A DNA stretch of 64,000 nucleotides. It comes from Pokkaliibacter sp046614695 (GTDB taxonomy: Bacteria; Pseudomonadota; Gammaproteobacteria; Pseudomonadales; Balneatricaceae). Positions 17,305 through 25,684 of the stretch are shown piece after piece. The stretch is taken from NCBI RefSeq assembly GCF_046614695.1, contig NZ_JBKKHQ010000019.1, positions 62,001 to 126,000 on the forward strand. Reading direction: 5' to 3'. The position numbers and the translations under genes were made by a program. Every line of letters starts with the position of its first letter. Position 1 is the first letter of the stretch. The notes under the pieces were generated by a model. The model was not told where the DNA came from, searched no databases, and saw nothing but the letters and a program-made list of their open reading frames with translations.

Positions 17305-17854
17305 ATGGGTGCTCTCTAATCACTTGTTAACCACGCGTAAGTATTTCTCTGGCTGCGCTGAGTGGTCGCACTGGGGCTTTTAACTCGCCGGCAGGTGCCC
17401 CAAGTCACTGAAAATCCTGCCGGTTTTGCCTGTCGTGATCTTTCTCAGAGTCATTTTTGTCAGCTTTCATTGGCTGAATGTCAGGCGTAAACCTTAGTCA
17501 TCAACGTAATGTGAACGGCAATGTAACGGCATTACAGTGCGTTTCAGCACAGAGTGTGAAACGTCGCAAATAGCACTCAGAAGCGTCGGCTTTGATGCCA
17601 CTATTAGGCCATGGAATGCCGGTAAAATGCCAGGTTTCTCGTTGTTTCCAGCGAATAACAGAGAGTGTCAAGACAGGGGAATGGCCGGGTCGGCCTCCTT
17701 TTTTCAAACTATTTCTAACCACAGTGGTTGAGATATTTTATTTGACCTCTAAGTATTGGGTTGCCATAGTCGTGGCCGTCTTCCTTTAGTGGAAATCTAA
17801 CTTGGGGTCACGGAAGGATCCGTGACGAACAGGAAACCAATCAAGGTAACATTC
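17305..17854 (+). other. Long leader upstream of betT-like gene, with terminator-like and operator-like hairpins
   Basis: There is no credible gene in about 550 bases. The region contains GGCC-N5-GGCC followed by CCTTTTTT (17683-17704), which looks like an intrinsic terminator, so an upstream small RNA or leader transcript is possible. It also contains a perfect 8-bp stem with loop AGGA (GTCACGGA/TCCGTGAC, 17807-17826), 28 bases before the ATG. These could attenuate or regulate the transporter. The function is inferred only from structure. Confidence 0.5.
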
Positions 17855-19840
17855 ATGGGTTCTAAGCTGACGCAGAACAGTAAAATAAACCCGCCGGTGT
17901 TCTTCGGATCAGCACTGCTTCTCCTGCTTTTAGTAGGTTATGCGGTGATCTGGCCAGAAGCCGCGCAGGGGTTCTTCGGGGATTTACAGTCTCTCATCAT
18001 TGATTACGCCGGCTGGTTCTATGTCCTTGCCGTCGCAATCTTCCTGATTTTTGTGGCCTATCTTGGCTTGTCGCGACACGGCGAGATCAAGCTCGGGCCG
18101 GATCATTCCGAACCTGACTACAGCTACACCAGCTGGTTTGCCATGCTGTTCTCGGCTGGTATGGGTATCGGTCTGATGTTCTTTGGCGTGGCAGAGCCTG
18201 TCATGCACTTTCTGGCACCGCCCGTCGGGGATGGCGGTTCAGTCGATGCTGCCCGCGAGGCGATGAAGCTGACCTTCTTCCACTGGGGTCTGCATGCCTG
18301 GGCAATTTACGCGGTCGTTGCGTTGATTCTGGCGTACTTCAGCTACCGTCATAAGCTGCCTTTGACTCTGCGCTCAGCGCTGTATCCCATCATCGGTGAT
18401 CGTATTTACGGCCCGATTGGTCATGCGGTCGATATCTTCGCGATTCTGGGTACCGTTCTGGGTGTGGCAACGTCACTGGGTTACGGCGTACTGCAGGTTA
18501 ACTCAGGGCTCGCGCACCTCTTTGGCTTGCCTGAAAACACCACCGTTCAGATCATGCTGATCATCGGTATTACCGGCCTGGCGACCATCTCCGTGGTATC
18601 CGGTCTGGATACAGGCATCCGTCGTCTGTCCGAGCTGAACCTGGGCCTGGCTGTCCTGCTGATGCTCTTTATCCTGATTCTCGGCCCCACTGCGCTGCTG
18701 CTGAAAACCTTCGTGCAGAACACCGGTGCCTATCTGTCTGACATCGTCGACAAGACCTTCAACCTCTACGCCTACAAGCCTAACGACTGGATTGGCGGCT
18801 GGACCCTGTTCTACTGGGGCTGGTGGATTGCATGGTCTCCGTTCGTCGGTATGTTTATCGCCCGTATTTCCCGCGGCCGTACTATCCGTCAGTTCGTGAT
18901 GGGTGTGCTGTTCGTACCTGCCGGTTTCACCATGATCTGGATGACCGTGTTTGGTAACTCCGCGATTGATCTGATCCTCAATCAGGGTCTGAGTTCACTG
19001 GGTGACACCGTTAACCAGAACACCGCACTGGCACTCTTTGCCTTCCTGGAGCAGTTCCCGTTCTCGGGTGTACTGAGCCTGCTGGCGACGCTGATGGTGG
19101 TGGTCTTCTTCGTGACTTCTTCTGACTCCGGCTCCATGGTGGTCGACATGCTGGCTTCCGGCGGTCATGACGATACCCCGATCTGGCAGCGTATCTTCTG
19201 GTCTTCCAGTGAAGGTATCGTGGCGATTGCACTGCTGCTGGCCGGTGGTCTGAAAGCCCTGCAAACCGCGACTATCGTGAGCGCACTGCCGTTCGCTGCG
19301 ATCCTGCTGTTTGCCTGCTACGGCCTGCATAAAGCACTGGTGATCGACTCTACCAAGCGTGCGTCTTTCAACTCTGCCAACTCCACGCCTGTATCGCCCA
19401 TGCTGGCGAGCAAAGGCCCGAACTGGCGCCAGCGCATTCAGTCCATGTCCAGCTTCCCGAGCAAGGGTGAAGTGGAAAACTTCCTGAATAATGAAGTGGC
19501 ACCAGCGATGAATGCCATGGCTGAGGAATATCGCTCCCAGGGCTACGAGGTGGATGTACAGGCACGCAAAGACCGCGTGGTGCTGGAAATCCTCCACGGT
19601 AGCGAGATCGACTTCCTCTACGGTGTGCGCATGCGTCCTTACACGCCACCTTCCTTCCTGATGCCCAACACGTCAGAGAAGGCCAAGGAAGAGAAGCGTT
19701 ACTTCCGTGCTGAAGTCTTCCTTAGCGAAGGCGGCCAGAACTACGATGTTTACGGTTACAGCCGTGACCATCTGCTGGCAGACGTACTGGATAAGTATGA
19801 GAAGCATATGTTCTTCCTGGAGCAGGTTCGCGAAACCTGA
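17855..19840 (+). CDS. betT: BCCT-family transporter, BetT-like (choline/betaine)
   Basis: A 661-residue betaine/choline/carnitine transporter. Twelve membrane segments are followed by a hydrophilic C-terminal domain from about residue 515, the length and layout of proton-coupled BetT. The BCCT Trp-rich signature is visible as FYWGWWIAWSPFVGMFIARIS. The YSYTSWFAMLFSAGMGIGLMFFGVAEP segment is also typical. The ATG at 17855 follows AAGGT; an in-frame GTG at 17822 lies within a hairpin and is less likely. Choline or a related osmoprotectant is the probable substrate, though other BCCT substrates cannot be excluded. No bet oxidation genes are in the window. Confidence 0.9.
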   Translation: MGSKLTQNSKINPPVFFGSALLLLLLVGYAVIWPEAAQGFFGDLQSLIIDYAGWFYVLAVAIFLIFVAYLGLSRHGEIKLGPDHSEPDYSYTSWFAMLFSAGMGIGLMFFGVAEPVMHFLAPPVGDGGSVDAAREAMKLTFFHWGLHAWAIYAVVALILAYFSYRHKLPLTLRSALYPIIGDRIYGPIGHAVDIFAILGTVLGVATSLGYGVLQVNSGLAHLFGLPENTTVQIMLIIGITGLATISVVSGLDTGIRRLSELNLGLAVLLMLFILILGPTALLLKTFVQNTGAYLSDIVDKTFNLYAYKPNDWIGGWTLFYWGWWIAWSPFVGMFIARISRGRTIRQFVMGVLFVPAGFTMIWMTVFGNSAIDLILNQGLSSLGDTVNQNTALALFAFLEQFPFSGVLSLLATLMVVVFFVTSSDSGSMVVDMLASGGHDDTPIWQRIFWSSSEGIVAIALLLAGGLKALQTATIVSALPFAAILLFACYGLHKALVIDSTKRASFNSANSTPVSPMLASKGPNWRQRIQSMSSFPSKGEVENFLNNEVAPAMNAMAEEYRSQGYEVDVQARKDRVVLEILHGSEIDFLYGVRMRPYTPPSFLMPNTSEKAKEEKRYFRAEVFLSEGGQNYDVYGYSRDHLLADVLDKYEKHMFFLEQVRET

Positions 19841-19868
19841 TCCTGAACTACGCTAGTCTTATCAAAGC

Positions 19869-19897
19869 AAAAGCCCGCTATTTAGCGGGCTTTTTTA
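19869..19897 (+). terminator. Rho-independent terminator after betT
   Basis: A perfect stem AAGCCCGCTA/TAGCGGGCTT with a very short loop is followed by a run of T. Confidence 0.9.
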
Positions 19898-19992
19898 TTA
19901 AAAGTTGCACCTGTTAATTTTAAATGTTAATAAAATGTATTCTGAATGCTGTCGAATTTTTCTCTATTATGGGGGTGTCATTGGAAGAGTTA

Positions 19993-20415
19993 ATGAAATG
20001 GATCTCTTTTCTTTCTAATGTAATGACTGTCCTTGCATCGGGTATTGCGATTTATATCTTTGTTTCTAATAAAGATAAAATTGCATCTGTCTTTACTCTT
20101 TTGATGAATTATTCTCAGCAGCTGTCATTATCAGAGTTGAAAGAAAAGATTGAGAGGCTTAATGAATATAACGCTAAAGATAGTGAAGAGTGTGAGAGAA
20201 TTGTAAATATTTTTAATGAGATTTTAGGCCAGCTAAAAGGTAATGAAAAAATAAAAAGCCATTTTATTGAGATGATTGAAAGTATTGAAAATATGGTTTC
20301 TGACAGAAGACGTTTAACTGAACCAAAGAAAAGGGCGCTGGTAAGTGAGTTGAGAGAAAGGCTTAGACATCTTAGTGTAAAAAGTATTGATGACCTAGTT
20401 GAGGTATCGAAATGA
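19993..20415 (+). CDS. Unrecognised membrane-anchored coiled-coil protein
   Basis: I do not recognise this 140-residue protein. One hydrophobic segment (about residues 8-25) is followed by a basic turn and about 110 residues rich in Lys, Glu, Ile and Leu with heptad-like spacing, so an N-terminally anchored coiled coil facing the cytoplasm is likely. The ATG at 19993 has a GGAAGAG ribosome site, better than the upstream in-frame starts at 19924 and 19969. It overlaps the next gene by four bases. Base composition is much more AT-rich than both flanks, indicating acquisition by transfer. A role in defence or as a toxin/immunity component is speculative. Confidence 0.72.
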   Translation: MKWISFLSNVMTVLASGIAIYIFVSNKDKIASVFTLLMNYSQQLSLSELKEKIERLNEYNAKDSEECERIVNIFNEILGQLKGNEKIKSHFIEMIESIENMVSDRRRLTEPKKRALVSELRERLRHLSVKSIDDLVEVSK

Positions 20416-20783
20416 GTAAGTTTGTTAGAGCTGTTAATGTGATGATATCTAACTCTGGGCTTATTAAGAATGTTATAAAAGGCAGTCATGAAGGTGAGCT
20501 ATTCTTTAAATATGACTACAAGCACTCTTGGTCAATATGGAAGGGTGAGGATAACTCAATATTTATGTCTTATTATCCACCAGATCAAGATATTCAGGTA
20601 ACTGCTAGAGTTATTGACCTTGTTGGTGTTCAGTGTATTACATACAGTAGTCGAGAGCTTGGAACTAGAGAGGCTCGCGACTCAATGGCAGAGTTATATC
20701 AAGTAGTATCTGAAAAGGCTTATGGCATGGACGAAGTCCTTGACGATATTATTGATACTGATCCTGATCCTTTGCCATTTTAG
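20412..20783 (+). CDS. Unrecognised small soluble protein, coupled to the coiled-coil gene
   Basis: A 123-residue protein with no membrane segment and no motif I recognise. A mixed alpha/beta N-terminal half rich in aromatic residues precedes a helical segment and a strongly acidic tail ending in repeated Asp-Pro. Its ATG overlaps the stop of the coiled-coil gene (ATGA), so the two products are made together and probably interact. It shares the AT-rich composition of its partner. Its stop is 32 bases from the convergent LysR gene. Confidence 0.7.
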   Translation: MSKFVRAVNVMISNSGLIKNVIKGSHEGELFFKYDYKHSWSIWKGEDNSIFMSYYPPDQDIQVTARVIDLVGVQCITYSSRELGTREARDSMAELYQVVSEKAYGMDEVLDDIIDTDPDPLPF

Positions 20784-20815
20784 TAGTTGAAGATTTTTTG
20801 AGTTTAATCAGCTTC

Positions 20816-21709
20816 TCACTCAATCCCTGCCTGCATTTCCGTCATCATCCACTCCTTGAACGCCAGCATTCCGGGCGTCAGGGGGCGGTGTTTTTTATAG
20901 ACCAGGTAGAAGGCTTTATGAGTATCCAGACGGATATCAAAAGGGGCGACCAGCGCACCTGAGGCCAGTTCGCGGGAGGTGAGTGTAACGTCGGCCAGAG
21001 CAACGCCGAGACCTTCCTGCGCCGCTGCGGTTGCCAGCTGGCTGCTTGGCATTTGCAGGCTGCCCTTGGTGTGAGTGAAGTTCACGCCAGCCAGCTCCAG
21101 CCAGTCTTCCCATTCGTACTTGCGCTTGTTCACATAAATGAGGGTGTGGTGTTTCAGGTCTTCCGGCGCTTTCAGCGGATGCAGGCCATTAGCCATTTGC
21201 GGGCTGCACATGGGCGCTAACAGAACGCTGCGCAGGTAGTGCACCTCGATATCATCCCACTCGCCATTACCGAAATAGACCGCCATGTCCGTGGTCGACT
21301 TGTTGAAGTCGATCAAACCCATGGATGCGTTAATCTGCAATTCGATATCAGGGTAGAGCGCCTGAAAGCGGCTCATGCGTGGCATCAGCCAGCGGGTGAG
21401 GAAGTTGGGCGCCACACTGATATTGATGACGTTGCCATCCTTGGTGGTCATCAGCCGCTCGGTGGCAATCTCGATTTCATCCAGCGCATGGCGCACGGCG
21501 GTCAGGTACTGATCTCCGGCGGGAGTCAGTTCAACCTTGCGCTTGCTGCGGCTAAAGAGTGGCGCACCCAAATATTCCTCAAGGGATTTAATCTGGTGGC
21601 TCACTGCCGAAGCGGTGACGAAAAGTTCTTCAGCGGCCGCGGCAAAGCTGCCATTACGGGCGGAAGACTCGAACATGCGAAGCGCATTGAGCGGAGGTAA
21701 CCGGCGCAT
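20816..21709 (-). CDS. LysR-family regulator, GcvA-like
   Basis: A 297-residue LysR regulator starting RRLPPLNALRMFESSARNGSF, the pattern of the GcvA subfamily. The HTH lies at about 20-60 (AAAEELFVTASAVSHQIKSLE) and the effector domain follows. The ATG is close to the end of the coding frame and leaves the canonical length. It diverges from a small gene, with a T-N11-A dyad 17 bases upstream of the start, so autoregulation is likely. The glycine-cleavage link of GcvA itself is not supported by neighbours; the BCCT transporter nearby hints at betaine/glycine metabolism only weakly. Confidence 0.9.
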   Translation of the reverse strand: MRRLPPLNALRMFESSARNGSFAAAAEELFVTASAVSHQIKSLEEYLGAPLFSRSKRKVELTPAGDQYLTAVRHALDEIEIATERLMTTKDGNVINISVAPNFLTRWLMPRMSRFQALYPDIELQINASMGLIDFNKSTTDMAVYFGNGEWDDIEVHYLRSVLLAPMCSPQMANGLHPLKAPEDLKHHTLIYVNKRKYEWEDWLELAGVNFTHTKGSLQMPSSQLATAAAQEGLGVALADVTLTSRELASGALVAPFDIRLDTHKAFYLVYKKHRPLTPGMLAFKEWMMTEMQAGIE

Positions 21710-21725
21710 AAGCGTATCCCAAATG

Positions 21726-21740
21726 CTGAGTTAATCTCAG
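21726..21740. promoter_or_regulatory. LysR-type T-N11-A operator
   Basis: CTGAG-TTAAT-CTCAG is a perfect dyad containing T-N11-A (T at 21727, A at 21739), the classic LysR box. It lies 17 bases upstream of the lysR start, between it and the divergent small gene. Confidence 0.65.
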
Positions 21741-21825
21741 GATTCTGGTTAGAAAGCCTCGCTTTTGCAAGGCCTGTTTCGACCTTAGTATGAGTTATGT
21801 AAGTTAACAACATCTGGAGTCGAAA

Positions 21826-22047
21826 ATGGCGATCAACACTGCTGATAACCGTAAAAATGCCGCTGAAGGTGTGAATTATTACTACGATGCAGAGCTGAAG
21901 CGTGATGCTTTCGGTAATGTGGATACTGACTACTATGTCGAGCTGTCCCGTGAACTGCAGTACGACTATCTGAGCCAGCTGGCCGGTGCGCTGAAAACCC
22001 GCATTAAAGGCCTGTTTGCTCTGCCTCAGACTCGTCACGCTCACTAA
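21826..22047 (+). CDS. Small conserved-looking protein divergent from LysR gene
   Basis: A 73-residue protein rich in Tyr, Asp and Leu. The middle (DTDYYVELSRELQYDYL) recalls the YY-x-x-A-R-x-L pattern of small proteobacterial proteins annotated as RSP_7527-like, but the match is by eye and weak. A CTGGAG ribosome site lies nine bases upstream of the ATG. It has GC-rich codon usage like the core genome. It has no membrane segment. It is probably real and regulated by the divergent LysR protein; the function is unknown. Confidence 0.65.
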   Translation: MAINTADNRKNAAEGVNYYYDAELKRDAFGNVDTDYYVELSRELQYDYLSQLAGALKTRIKGLFALPQTRHAH

Positions 22048-22445
22048 TCAGTCTAGCTACTGCTTAGGTCACTGACCTGTCTTCTGGGGCCGCAAGGCCC
22101 CGAAGCTTTCTCTTCTGTCTTCTTGCCACGCTAATCAGAATCCCTGTGTTTCTTTCCACGTCTTCCTGTCCTGACTGACTCTGCCAATCGCAGCCTGTGC
22201 TTATTCCGAGTATCGACTGATCAGCGCCTTTTCGGTGTCTAACCGCGCGAACTTATTTCTCCAAGTGAACCACCCAATCACGACACAGGGTTTCCACACG
22301 CCGGGTTTTTTACCTGCGGCTTACATTGCCCGTTCTTTCCTAACTCCTTGATAGATTGGTGAAACATTTAGAACGCAATGTCCGTTGTTACTTTACAGAG
22401 CAATCGGGATACTAAACCTAACTCATTCTCATCTTTGGATGGCTC
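22048..22445. other. Intergenic region before macA
   Basis: About 400 bases. It contains a GGGGCC-GCAA-GGCCCC hairpin at 22086-22101 followed by a T/C-rich tract, a probable terminator for the small gene. The remainder should hold the macA promoter. CATTCTCAT near 22421 resembles half of a Fur-like site but has no partner half. Nothing else is recognised. Confidence 0.5.
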
Positions 22446-23720
22446 ATGACTCAGCGCGACAAAAAAGCTGAGCCAGTGTTGGCAGGCCAGCCCAGAAACA
22501 GGTCTTCAGGAATACGTGCCATGACACCATCAACTAAACGCAAATTGATTTCAGCCGGGGTGCTGGTCGTGGTGATTGCCGCGGGCGCCTGGTTTGCGCG
22601 TGGCTGGTTCACTCCTGCGGCGCCGCAGTATGTGACCGTACAGGCAGAACCCAGGGATATTCGCCAGACCGTGGCGGCGACCGGCGTATTGAATGCCTCC
22701 AAACAGGTGAATGTCGGTGCGCAGGTATCCGGTCAGCTGGAAACCCTGAACGTGAAGCTGGGCGATACGGTAAAGAAGGGTGACTTGCTCGCGGTGATTG
22801 ACCCAAGCGTCAAAGAGAACGATCTCAAAAACGCCGAGGCATCCCTGAAAAGTGTACAGGCCCAGAAGAAATCCTCCCAGGCGATGCTGCGCCAGTACAC
22901 CCTCGAATATCAGCGCCAGCTGACCATGAGCAAGAGCAATGCGGCCTCCAAGGCAGATCTGGAATCGGCCAAGGCCAATCTGGACAGCACCACGGCGGAT
23001 ATCGAATCCCTGAATGCGCAGATTACTCAGGCAGAAATTGAAGTGGATACGGCCAAAACCAATCTGGCCTACACCAAAATTCTGGCACCGATGGACGGCG
23101 TGGTCGTCGCGGTCGAAGCCGATGAAGGCCAGACACTGGTATCCACCCAGTCGGCGCCGACCATTCTGATTCTGGCGGATCTCGACACCATGACGGTCAA
23201 AGCAGAAATCTCCGAGGCGGATGTCATCAAGGTGAAGTCCGGTATGCCGGTGAACTTTAACGTCCTGGGCGACCCGGATACTCAGTACGACAGTACGCTG
23301 GAATCTGTCGCGCCTGCGCCTGAATCCATCACCGACGACGATACTTCCGCCTCGACCATCAGTGCCGAAGCCACTTACTACAACGGCCAGTTTGATATTC
23401 CAAACCCTGACCATCGCCTGCGCATCTTTATGACCGCTGAGGTCAACATCGTGCTCGGCGAAGCCAAGGATGCGCTGTCGATTCCGCTCTCGGTGTTGGG
23501 TGAAAGCCTGGGTGGTGGCAAGTATCAGGTCACGGTGATGAGTGCCCAGAACCAACCGGAGAAGCGCACCATTACCACGGGTCTTAAGGACAACATCTAC
23601 ATTCAGGTAACGGATGGCCTGGAGCAGGGCGACCGTATTCTGGTGGGGGATTCCGTCACTGCCGCAGCCGCCAATTCAAGCTCCGGCAGCCGCCGTCGCG
23701 GCCCTGTACCCGGCATGTGA
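22446..23720 (+). CDS. macA: MacA-like periplasmic adaptor (membrane fusion protein)
   Basis: A 424-residue adaptor of a tripartite ABC efflux pump. A single N-terminal membrane anchor (about residues 32-50) is followed by a split lipoyl domain (VGAQVSGQLETLNVKLGDTVKKGDLLAVIDP and the ILAPMDGVVVAVEADEGQT half). An alpha-hairpin lies between them, then beta-barrel and membrane-proximal domains. The C-terminus is Ser/Gly/Arg-rich. The ATG at 22446 follows GGATGG; an internal ATG at 22521 would be closer to typical MacA but lacks a ribosome site. It forms an operon with macB (8-base gap) and an outer-membrane channel. Confidence 0.92.
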   Translation: MTQRDKKAEPVLAGQPRNRSSGIRAMTPSTKRKLISAGVLVVVIAAGAWFARGWFTPAAPQYVTVQAEPRDIRQTVAATGVLNASKQVNVGAQVSGQLETLNVKLGDTVKKGDLLAVIDPSVKENDLKNAEASLKSVQAQKKSSQAMLRQYTLEYQRQLTMSKSNAASKADLESAKANLDSTTADIESLNAQITQAEIEVDTAKTNLAYTKILAPMDGVVVAVEADEGQTLVSTQSAPTILILADLDTMTVKAEISEADVIKVKSGMPVNFNVLGDPDTQYDSTLESVAPAPESITDDDTSASTISAEATYYNGQFDIPNPDHRLRIFMTAEVNIVLGEAKDALSIPLSVLGESLGGGKYQVTVMSAQNQPEKRTITTGLKDNIYIQVTDGLEQGDRILVGDSVTAAAANSSSGSRRRGPVPGM

Positions 23721-23728
23721 GGTGACTA

Positions 23729-25684
23729 ATGTCTGATGCACTGCTGGAAATTACCAACCTTGAGCGCAGCTTCGCCTCGGGAGATGAACAGGTGCGGATT
23801 CTTAAGGGAATCAACCTGTCCATTCAGGCCGGTGAGCTGGTTGCCATCATGGGCGCGTCGGGGTCAGGTAAAAGCACCCTGATGAATATTCTGGGCTGTC
23901 TTGATCGCCCAACCTCCGGCTCCTACAAGGTCAATGGCAAAGAGACCGGCGAGCTGGAAACCGATGAACTCGCCGCGCTTCGCCGTAGCCACTTTGGTTT
24001 TATCTTCCAGCGCTATCATTTGCTCTCGCACCTTGATGCCGTGGGCAATGTTGAAATGCCGGCCATTTATGACGGTGCGGATGACAAGGCGCGCCGTGAA
24101 CGGGCAATCGCTTTGCTGGGCCGTCTGGGGCTGGATGAGCGTATTCACCATAAACCGGCGCAACTTTCCGGTGGTCAGCAGCAGCGTGTCAGTATTGCCC
24201 GTGCGCTGATGAACGGCGGTGAAGTCATCCTTGCGGATGAGCCCACTGGTGCGCTGGATACCCATTCCGGTGTTGAGGTCATGCAGATTCTGAAAGAGCT
24301 GCATGCGCAGGGGCACACCATCATTATCGTGACCCACGACCCGAACGTCGCCAAACAGGCGCAGCGCATCATCCGTATTCAGGATGGCGAGATTCTCTCG
24401 GATGAAGCCAACCCGGACTACGTCCCGGCGCAAGCGGTGAAGCGGGAGCGGGGCGAGCGCGTGTCGGCCTCTTCGGCGTTCAAAATTCGCTGGGGGCTGT
24501 TTATCGAGGCTTTTCGCATGGCCTGGCTGGCGATGGCCAGTCACCGCCTGCGTACCTTGCTGACCATGCTCGGCATCATCATCGGTATCACGGCGGTGGT
24601 AAGCGTGGTGGCGGTCGGTAATGGCGCGCGGGAGAAGGTCATCAGTGACATTAACTCCATCGGCACCAACACCATTGACGTGTTTCCCGGTAAAGGCTGG
24701 GGGGATATTCGCTCCTCTCGGGTGCAAACGCTGGTGCCGTCGGATCTGGAAGCACTGCGGGCGCAGGTCTATGTCGACAGCCTGACGCCGAATATCTCCA
24801 ACTCGGTGCAGCTTCGTTATAAGAGTGAAGTGGTCAGCGCGTCGGTGAAGGGCGTGAGTGATGCCTACTTCCGCGTCAAAGGCGTGGATATTCAGGAAGG
24901 GCGCAGCCTGCAAACCATGGATATCGACCAGCGCGCCCAGGTGGCGGTGATTGACCAGAACACCTACAAAAAGCTCTTTCCCAATGGCGGTGATGCCCTC
25001 GGCAAAATCGTGCTGGCCGGTAATGTGCCGGTCACTATTATCGGTGTGACGGCCCCCAGTGACAGCGCTTTTAACGATGAGAACCTGAATGTCTGGATGC
25101 CGTACACCTCGGTGATGAGCCGACTGACCGGCCAGCAGTATTTCAGCTCCATCACTGTGCGTGTGGCCGATGGTGTCTCCAGCGATGTGGCGCAGCAGGG
25201 CATTGAACACCTGCTGACGACCCGTCACGGCACCAAGGATGTGTTCACCCGTAGCTCCGACAGCATTTTGAAAACCGTACAGAAAACCACCACGACTCTG
25301 ACCCTGCTGATCTCCTCCATCGCGGTGATCTCACTGATCGTCGGCGGGATCGGCGTGATGAATATCATGCTGGTTTCAGTGACAGAGCGTACCCGTGAAA
25401 TCGGTATTCGCATGGCGGTGGGTGCGCGTCAGCTCGATATCATGCAGCAGTTTATGATCGAGGCCGTGCTGGTCTGCCTGATCGGCGGCACCCTCGGGAT
25501 TCTGTTGTCCTTCGGTATCGGCGAGATCTTCAGCTACTTCGTTTCGTCCCTGTCGATGGTGTTCTCGGCACTGTCGATTGTCTCAGCGTTTATCTGTTCC
25601 ACCCTGATCGGCGTGCTGTTTGGCTTCCTGCCTGCGCGGAATGCCTCACGTCTTGATCCTATAGAGGCCTTGGCTCGTGAATAA
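23729..25684 (+). CDS. macB: MacB-like ABC transporter, fused ATPase-permease
   Basis: A 651-residue protein with an N-terminal ATPase and C-terminal MacB/FtsX permease. Visible motifs are Walker A GASGSGKST (42-50), signature LSGGQQQR, Walker B VILADEPTGALD and an H-loop in IIVTHD. The permease half has one membrane segment after residue 270, a large periplasmic domain and three more segments near the end. MacB proteins are mechanotransducers driving export of macrolides, peptides or siderophores through MacA and TolC. It overlaps the downstream channel gene by eight bases. Confidence 0.95.
   Translation: MSDALLEITNLERSFASGDEQVRILKGINLSIQAGELVAIMGASGSGKSTLMNILGCLDRPTSGSYKVNGKETGELETDELAALRRSHFGFIFQRYHLLSHLDAVGNVEMPAIYDGADDKARRERAIALLGRLGLDERIHHKPAQLSGGQQQRVSIARALMNGGEVILADEPTGALDTHSGVEVMQILKELHAQGHTIIIVTHDPNVAKQAQRIIRIQDGEILSDEANPDYVPAQAVKRERGERVSASSAFKIRWGLFIEAFRMAWLAMASHRLRTLLTMLGIIIGITAVVSVVAVGNGAREKVISDINSIGTNTIDVFPGKGWGDIRSSRVQTLVPSDLEALRAQVYVDSLTPNISNSVQLRYKSEVVSASVKGVSDAYFRVKGVDIQEGRSLQTMDIDQRAQVAVIDQNTYKKLFPNGGDALGKIVLAGNVPVTIIGVTAPSDSAFNDENLNVWMPYTSVMSRLTGQQYFSSITVRVADGVSSDVAQQGIEHLLTTRHGTKDVFTRSSDSILKTVQKTTTTLTLLISSIAVISLIVGGIGVMNIMLVSVTERTREIGIRMAVGARQLDIMQQFMIEAVLVCLIGGTLGILLSFGIGEIFSYFVSSLSMVFSALSIVSAFICSTLIGVLFGFLPARNASRLDPIEALARE

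Noticed and set aside
17537..17789. Short open frames upstream of the BetT-like gene
   Set aside because: Two overlapping frames in a region of hairpins, with no ribosome site; better explained as leader or small-RNA sequence.
22410..22440. Fur box upstream of macA
   Set aside because: Only one half-site like CATTCTCAT is visible; there is no matching second half.
22551..23555. Opposite-strand open frame of 334 codons within macA
   Set aside because: Fully contained in a clearly conserved adaptor gene and His/Arg-rich, typical of antisense frames.
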